Source: Phil1 sp964546125 (GTDB lineage Bacteria > Bacillota > Clostridia > Christensenellales > CAG-138). From it: a DNA stretch of 16,146 nucleotides. The notes under the pieces were generated by a model. That model saw only the letters and a list, made by a program, of their open reading frames with translations, ran no database searches and had not been told where the DNA came from. Both the position numbers and the translations under genes were made by a program. Location: NCBI GenBank assembly GCA_964546125.1, contig CAZJIS010000042.1, forward strand, positions 1 to 16,146. The letters run 5' to 3'. Of the stretch, positions 11,930 to 16,146 are shown piece by piece (the stretch's first letter is position 1; each line of letters begins with the position of its first letter).

Positions 11930-13066
11930 ATGATTTATCTCGATTATGCGGCCACCACGCCCCGCAAGCCGGAAGTTGTGATAGAGGCCGTCGTACATGC
12001 CATGCAGCATATGGGCAACGCCGCAAGGGGCGTTCACGAAGAGGCGCTGGCCGCCGCGCGCACGATCTTTGAGGCGCGCCGGGCCGTGGCCTCGCTGTTC
12101 GGGTGCCCGCGGGCCGACCACGTCGCATTCACCGCCAATTCAACCGAAGCGCTGAACATCGCGATTTGCGGCCTCTTCGATCCGGGCGCACATATCATTT
12201 CGACCGATCTTGAGCACAATTCGGTTTTGCGCCCGCTGTACCGCCTTGAAAAAGAACATGGGGCGCGCCTCGATTTCATGCCGGCCGATCCGATGGGCAA
12301 CATCGACATGGATGATCTTTCGCGCCTGATTCGCCCTAACACCAAGGCCGTCGTCTCGACCCATGCGTCGAATGTGACGGGCAACCTCCTCGACATCGCG
12401 CGCATCGGCGCTTTCACAAAAGAGCACGGGCTTTTGTACATCGTCGATGCGTCGCAGACCGCCGGCTCCATCCCCATCGATATGGAAGCGATGGGGATCG
12501 ACGTCGTGTGCTTCACCGGGCACAAGGGGCTGATGGCGCCGCAGGGCACGGGCGGGCTTTGCGTGAGGCCCGGCATTGAAATACGGCCCTTCAAGGTCGG
12601 CGGAACCGGCGTGCAAACGTATTTGCCCGAGCAGCCGCAGGCATACCCGACGCGGCTCGAGGCGGGCACGCTCAACGGGCACGGCATTGCGGGGCTCCTC
12701 GCGGCGCTCGAATATATTGAAGAAGTCACGCCCAAGGCGATCCACAGGCATGAAATCGACTTGATGCAAAGGTTTTACGCCGCGGTGAAGGAAATAGACG
12801 GCGTCCGGATATACGGCGATTTTTCCGCCGACCGCGCGCCCATCGTCGCCCTGAACATTTGGGATGAGGATTCCGCCCGGGTCGCGGATGAACTTGCCGA
12901 GAGATACGGCATCTGCGCGCGCGCGGGCGCGCATTGCGCGCCGCGTATGCACCGGGCGCTCGGCACGGAGCAACAGGGACTCGTGCGCTTTTCGTTTGGC
13001 TGGTATACGACAGGCGGCGAGGTCGACGCGGCGATCAACGCGCTAAGGGACATTGCCGCCTGTTAA
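11930..13066 (+). CDS. cysteine desulfurase (class V aminotransferase fold)
   Basis: A 378-residue PLP enzyme that would take sulfur, or selenium, from cysteine or selenocysteine onto an active-site cysteine. It has MIYLDYAATT at the start, the cofactor-stacking His96 (DLEHNSVLRP), Asp173 and Gln176 (VDASQTAG), the Schiff-base Lys199 (CFTGHKG) and the persulfide Cys336 in RAGAHCAP. RAG(L/A)HCAP and the overall shape match the clostridial EF2568-type branch (TIGR01977, as recalled) rather than IscS. The ribosome site AAGAGGA is 3-4 nt from the ATG, slightly close. The gene stands alone: no sufU, iscU, thiI, selD or yedF is adjacent, so the sulfur acceptor is unknown. The C-terminal AAC is two residues past the usual end. 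Confidence 0.93.
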   Translation: MIYLDYAATTPRKPEVVIEAVVHAMQHMGNAARGVHEEALAAARTIFEARRAVASLFGCPRADHVAFTANSTEALNIAICGLFDPGAHIISTDLEHNSVLRPLYRLEKEHGARLDFMPADPMGNIDMDDLSRLIRPNTKAVVSTHASNVTGNLLDIARIGAFTKEHGLLYIVDASQTAGSIPIDMEAMGIDVVCFTGHKGLMAPQGTGGLCVRPGIEIRPFKVGGTGVQTYLPEQPQAYPTRLEAGTLNGHGIAGLLAALEYIEEVTPKAIHRHEIDLMQRFYAAVKEIDGVRIYGDFSADRAPIVALNIWDEDSARVADELAERYGICARAGAHCAPRMHRALGTEQQGLVRFSFGWYTTGGEVDAAINALRDIAAC

Positions 13067-13072
13067 GGCCGA

Positions 13073-13115
13073 AGGAACAATGCCCCGCCGTCGCCTTTCA
13101 TATGGCGGCCGGGGC
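13073..13115 (-). terminator. bulged GC hairpin between convergent cysteine desulfurase and uxaC
   Basis: GCCCCG pairs with CGGGGC, with inner CCG/CGG and CC/GG pairs, around a loop ATATGAAA. On the minus strand it is followed by ATTGTTCCTT, a poor T tract. It is the only terminator candidate for uxaC and may also slow plus-strand transcription. Confidence 0.4.
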
Positions 13116-13156
13116 TGTGGTGATGAAACGCATGCGCCGCGGCTCTCACCCCCCGT

Positions 13157-14551
13157 TCACAGCGCAAAGCCGAAATAGCTCACGGCGTTGTTGTAACAAA
13201 TGTCCTCGACCATCGCGCCCAAAGCTTCCATATCGCGCGGGTACTCGCCGTTTTCCACCCATTCGCCGAGCAGGTTGCATAGGATGCGGCGAAAATATTC
13301 ATGCCGCGCGTAGGAAAGCAAACTCCTTGAATCGGTGAGCATGCCCACGAAGTTCGGGAGCACCGAGCTTTGCGCAAAGCTCGTGAGCTGCGCCTCGATG
13401 CCCGGTTTGGTGTCGTTGAACCACCATGCGCTCCCAAGCTGCATGCGGCCGCGCACGCCGGCGCCCTGAAAACAGCCGATCACGGAGGCGGCCTGCACAT
13501 TATCCGCGGGGTTGAGCGGGTAGACGATGGCCTTTAATAGCGCATCTTCCTTTTCGAGCACGCCGAGAAGCTTGCCTAAGTTTGCGCCGCTGCCGCCCGA
13601 AATGCAATCGCAGCCGGCGTCGGGGCCAAATGCTCCATACAGCACGGGGTTGAGATCGCGCGCGACGCCATAGTGGAGCTGCATCACAAAGCCATGCTTT
13701 TTGTAAAGCCGCGCAAGGAAGAGCAAAAGCTCCGTTCGATAGGCGGCTTGACCCCGCGCGTCGGTCCCCATGCCCGAAAACGCTTGGGAAAACGCGGCGC
13801 TGGCAAGCGCCGGGTCATGCTCGCAAACGATGGCGTCAAACCCGTGGTCGGCCGTCAAACAGCCCATTTGCGCAAAGAATTCTACGCGGCGCGCAAGCGC
13901 TTCCTTCACATCGTCAAGCGAGCGGATCGTTACCCCCGCCGCCGCGCCGAGCTTTTTAAGATAATCGGCAAAGCCGGGCCGATTTAGATCCATCGCCCGA
14001 TCGGGGCGGAACGTGGGGAGAACAAGGGTATGAAAACTCGGGTCCTTTTTGAGCAGCTTATGCCATTGGAGCTCGCAGCTGGGGTCGTCGGTGGTGCAAA
14101 GCGCTTTCACGCGGGCGTGCTCGAGGATATTCCGCGCGGGCAGGGCCTGGAGCTGTTCGTTGGCCCTTTCCCAGATCGCGGGCGCGGTTTTGGAACAGAG
14201 CAAATCAAAAATGCCGAAATAACGCGCAAGCTCGAGGTGTGTCCAGTGGTAAAGCGGGTTGCCGATGAGCCTGGGGACGACCGCCGCCCAAGCCTCAAAC
14301 TTTTCGTAGGGTGACGCGTCGCCGGTGATGTATCGCTCGTCAACGCCGTTGGCGCGCATCACGCGCCACTTATAATGGTCGCCGCCAAGCCATAGCTCCG
14401 CAAGGTTCTCAAAGCGCCGGTTTTCGTAGAGCTCCCTGGGACTGATATGGCAGTGGTAATCGATCACCGGCATTTTTTTCGCGTAATCATCGTACAGCGC
14501 GCGCGCCGTTTCGCTTTTTAAAAGAAAATGATCGTGCACAAGGGCCTGCAT
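13157..14551 (-). CDS. uxaC: glucuronate (uronate) isomerase
   Basis: A 464-residue cytoplasmic enzyme converting D-glucuronate to D-fructuronate, and galacturonate to tagaturonate, at the start of hexuronate breakdown. It belongs to the amidohydrolase-like superfamily, with metal-binding His33 and His35 in DYHCHISPRE and the conserved ALCTTDDP near residue 150. VGMLTDSRSLLSYARHEYFRR near the C-terminus is diagnostic of UxaC. Length is normal for the family. The ATG at 14551 has AGAGGAA at 6 nt. It stands alone here: uxuA/uxuB, kdgK, kdgA and a sugar transporter are not in the window. It has its own promoter (14606-14635), and control by a hexuronate-responsive repressor is likely by analogy only. 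Confidence 0.97.
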   Translation of the reverse strand: MQALVHDHFLLKSETARALYDDYAKKMPVIDYHCHISPRELYENRRFENLAELWLGGDHYKWRVMRANGVDERYITGDASPYEKFEAWAAVVPRLIGNPLYHWTHLELARYFGIFDLLCSKTAPAIWERANEQLQALPARNILEHARVKALCTTDDPSCELQWHKLLKKDPSFHTLVLPTFRPDRAMDLNRPGFADYLKKLGAAAGVTIRSLDDVKEALARRVEFFAQMGCLTADHGFDAIVCEHDPALASAAFSQAFSGMGTDARGQAAYRTELLLFLARLYKKHGFVMQLHYGVARDLNPVLYGAFGPDAGCDCISGGSGANLGKLLGVLEKEDALLKAIVYPLNPADNVQAASVIGCFQGAGVRGRMQLGSAWWFNDTKPGIEAQLTSFAQSSVLPNFVGMLTDSRSLLSYARHEYFRRILCNLLGEWVENGEYPRDMEALGAMVEDICYNNAVSYFGFAL

Positions 14552-14605
14552 ATCGGGTTCCTCTTTCTAAGGGTGGGGCTGTTGTTTTGTTTGATCCATG
14601 AACCC

Positions 14606-14635
14606 ATTATAGTTGGTTTTCGCAGCAAAAAACAA
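14606..14635 (-). promoter_or_regulatory. uxaC promoter
   Basis: TTGTTT (14635-14630), an 18-bp spacer and a perfect TATAAT (14611-14606) read towards uxaC, with a leader of about 48 nt. Confidence 0.6.
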
Positions 14636-14733
14636 TCTCCTTCGCAAGCGAAAAGCCGGGGCAAGACTTTTAGATCAGGCTAAAAAAGAATCGTGCGGGC
14701 ACATCGCTTTTTGCGTTTTCAGCGATTCATTAT

Positions 14734-14746
14734 CTTCGCGGCGAAG
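14734..14746. repeat. 13-bp inverted repeat
   Basis: CTTCGC-G-GCGAAG is a perfect 6+1+6 palindrome. A related TTCGC-AA-GCGAA sits at 14641-14652, just upstream of the uxaC -35. The pair may be binding sites of one regulator. Confidence 0.4.
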
Positions 14747-14883
14747 AGGGCCGCCATTGCCGTGGGGCGCGGCGCAGAGCTTGCGGCGGGGTGCCGGCTA
14801 TAGTAAAATGAGCGGAGAGATAGATAAATTTTGAAATGACAGCAAATCGAGCGCGAAAAAACAGCGGTGCCAGAGCGGCAAGC

Positions 14884-14911
14884 TTGTAAAAACACAATGT
14901 CAGCCTAAAAT
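14884..14911 (+). promoter_or_regulatory. weak plus-strand promoter
   Basis: TTGTAA, a 16-bp spacer and TAAAAT lie about 30 nt before the small ORF at 14942. Both hexamers are imperfect and the area is AT-rich, so chance is possible. Confidence 0.25.
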
Positions 14912-14941
14912 TAAATTGACGGGTTGGAGGACGATTGCTTT

Positions 14942-15064
14942 ATGAACTTTGGAGAACAGATTAAAAAAATCAGGTCGGATATAGAAACCGTTGGACTGCC
15001 TTTTGCAACACTAAATGGAGTTAGAATCAGCTTAGCAACCGCAGTCACTTCTTTGCATAGATAA
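14942..15064 (+). CDS. 40-residue hypothetical ORF, possibly a truncated gene start
   Basis: The frame begins MNFGEQIKKIRSD, reminiscent of the first helix of many small regulators. It continues with IETVGLPFATLNGVR and ends SLHR before TAA. GGAGG lies 11 nt upstream, slightly far. The last 20 nt overlap the end of the convergent HsdS-like gene. It may be the broken start of a gene interrupted when the restriction-modification segment arrived. No family was recognised. Confidence 0.3.
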   Translation: MNFGEQIKKIRSDIETVGLPFATLNGVRISLATAVTSLHR

Positions 15065-16145
15065 CATCCCTGTCCATGATTTGCAATGCTTCCTGCTCCA
15101 GAAGATAGGCTTGATATCGCTTCTCATTTGCCTCCAGTGCAAGATCATTTATCTTTTTCTGAACCGTGTGGTTTTTGAGCAAAGGAATCGCTATCTGACG
15201 AACATGATTGTCGTCAATTTCGTCAACAACCGAGCCGTATGTAAACCGGGTAATAAGCACTTTCCCGTAATCCGATGCAAGAAAGATATTCAGATAGCCG
15301 GCGATATCCTCACTTGCAGGAAGGATACGGATGATATGCTGATTTGCTGTCCAATTCTCCCAGTGCTTACCGACGAGAGCGACCTTACCAATGGTGCCGG
15401 AGCAAGTAATGAGCGTCATGTTCTCATGCAATTCAAGCTGCCTTGAAATCCTGTCGCCATGGTGAACATTTGAGAGATACTTTTTATTTGTAGGATCGAG
15501 TTCATATAGTTGCTTTCCGCCAATGAATACCCGTCCATACCCCTCGTCAACATATACGCGCTTGAAGCGACCCGGCAGGATAACCTCTCGGCTGATACAA
15601 GGGTCACCGATTGTCGTCACTTCCTCGGCATACCGCTTCAGGTGTTCAATGATAGCGTCAACAAGCGGCACATGGTAGGAGGCGTCAAGGCGTCCGGACA
15701 TCTTGCTCAGCCTTACGCTGAAGGTATCCACCGGGGCGGCTTTTTTGTAGAGGCCAACATCAAAAGCGTCGATATCAGGCAGCTTCAGTTCATCGATTAA
15801 CAATGCGGTGGCTTGGTCGATCAGGTCGTTGGATTCATCACGCAGCTCGTAAGAACGCACAATCAGATCATGGATTTTCTTTTTGAGCATAATCAGCTTG
15901 ATCGTACCCTGTGTCTGGTCTGCACCTTTTTCCCAGATCACAATGTCTGCACGCGGCTTGTTTGAGCCAACCTGCAAGGTATATTCGATTTTAATCTGTT
16001 CCGGCAAATACCTGTGTTCATTGACAAGCCGTTTTTCGATGGTCTGCCGGACGTATTCCTCCGGCGTGTCGTTACGAAATTTTTGGTCAATATAGTCACA
16101 GATTTTCCCGTCAGGTATTACGATAATCTTCTGTTCACTTGGCAT
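15045..16145 (-). CDS. chimeric restriction-modification protein: HsdR_N-type domain of an N6-methyltransferase joined to an HsdS specificity half
   Basis: A 366-residue protein. Residues 1-85 (IIVIPDGKI, NDTPEEYVRQTIEKRLVNE, KPRADIVIW) match the start of large N6-adenine methyltransferase proteins that open with an HsdR_N nuclease-like domain. In those, RADIVIW...IKLI is followed by an I-x-E-C-K-K motif, then several hundred residues of methyltransferase. Here IKLI runs straight into MLKKKIHDLIVRSYELRDE, which looks like the central conserved helix of an HsdS protein. Next come one target-recognition domain (about 148-322; TCSGTIGKVALVG at 247-259, YGSVVDEIDDNHVRQIAIPLL at 303-323) and the terminal helix QKKINDLALEANEKRYQ (329-345). 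The nuclease ExK, the NPPY methyltransferase region and the first recognition domain are absent. Most likely an in-frame deletion product without restriction or methylation activity alone. Codon use is AT-richer than its neighbours. The ATG is one base from the window end. Confidence 0.75.
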   Translation of the reverse strand: MPSEQKIIVIPDGKICDYIDQKFRNDTPEEYVRQTIEKRLVNEHRYLPEQIKIEYTLQVGSNKPRADIVIWEKGADQTQGTIKLIMLKKKIHDLIVRSYELRDESNDLIDQATALLIDELKLPDIDAFDVGLYKKAAPVDTFSVRLSKMSGRLDASYHVPLVDAIIEHLKRYAEEVTTIGDPCISREVILPGRFKRVYVDEGYGRVFIGGKQLYELDPTNKKYLSNVHHGDRISRQLELHENMTLITCSGTIGKVALVGKHWENWTANQHIIRILPASEDIAGYLNIFLASDYGKVLITRFTYGSVVDEIDDNHVRQIAIPLLKNHTVQKKINDLALEANEKRYQAYLLEQEALQIMDRDVIYAKK

Positions 16146-16146
16146 C

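Larger units (their letters stand above)
14552..14941. other. AT-richer intergenic boundary between uxaC and the restriction-modification remnant
   Basis: This contains the uxaC promoter (minus) and two short inverted repeats sharing TTCGC-n-GCGAA, at 14641-14652 and 14734-14746. A 6-bp stem ATCGCT/AGCGAT (14703-14726) and a weak plus-strand promoter (14884-14911) are also present. No convincing gene was seen. Base composition changes from GC-rich genes on the left to clearly AT-richer sequence from about 14.8 kb onward, as expected at the edge of acquired DNA. Confidence 0.6.

Noticed and set aside
12034..12973. Two long minus-strand frames inside the cysteine desulfurase gene
   Set aside because: They are mirror frames of an enzyme whose catalytic residues are all present, and their translations show no family features.
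14613..14834. Plus-strand frame of 73 codons upstream of the restriction-modification remnant
   Set aside because: No ribosome site and no family; it begins inside the uxaC promoter and crosses the inverted repeats. Probably a chance frame.
1..16146. CRISPR arrays, tRNA or rRNA genes, insertion sequences
   Set aside because: No regularly spaced repeats, cloverleaf-like sequence, rRNA signature or transposase was seen on either strand by eye. A tRNAscan or covariance search was not possible.

Overview
The window looks like the chromosome of a high-GC member of the Clostridia (Firmicutes), probably an anaerobic gut commensal. The evidence is Shine-Dalgarno sites of the AAGGAGG type before almost every gene, sigma-A type promoters, a BlaI/M56-peptidase pair, a BcrA-like ABC exporter coupled to a CARDB-rich surface protein, a VanY-type carboxypeptidase and a uronate isomerase. 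The taxon is inferred from gene families; no rRNA or tRNA gene is present to fix it.

Layout, left to right. (1) 1-39: the first codons of a minus-strand gene that leaves the window. (2) 90-1767, minus: mutY followed 22 nt later by a uracil-DNA-glycosylase-family gene, a small base-excision-repair operon. (3) 1847-5916, minus: a tightly packed exporter operon of permease 1, permease 2, ATPase and a membrane-anchored surface protein, with overlapping or nearly touching starts and stops. (4) 6017-8882, minus: a BlaI-family repressor and an M56 peptidase receptor carrying a long non-penicillin-binding extracellular domain. They have a strong promoter whose -10 lies in a near-perfect palindrome. 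(5) 9015-9417, minus: a 52-residue lipoprotein resembling the start of the receptor's extracellular domain, with its own promoter and a structured leader. (6) 9562-9927, plus: a DUF488 protein. (7) 9935-10588, minus: a cyclase/kynurenine-formamidase-like metal hydrolase whose terminator lies inside the DUF488 gene. (8) 10784-11554, minus: a VanY-type D-Ala-D-Ala carboxypeptidase. (9) 11930-13066, plus: a cysteine desulfurase. (10) 13157-14551, minus: uxaC. (11) 14552-16146: a visibly AT-richer tract ending in a type I restriction-modification remnant.

The most unusual locus is the right edge. One 366-codon gene joins the N-terminal domain of an HsdR_N-type N6-methyltransferase directly to HsdS-like sequence. 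The nuclease ExK motif, the whole methyltransferase domain and the first target-recognition domain are missing. It looks like an in-frame internal deletion of a restriction-modification locus. The second locus to check is the 52-residue lipoprotein with its leader upstream of blaI. Together the blaI/receptor pair, the VanY enzyme and the BcrA-like exporter suggest cell-envelope stress functions, but nothing in the sequence shows that they are co-regulated. No CRISPR array, tRNA, rRNA or insertion sequence was seen.
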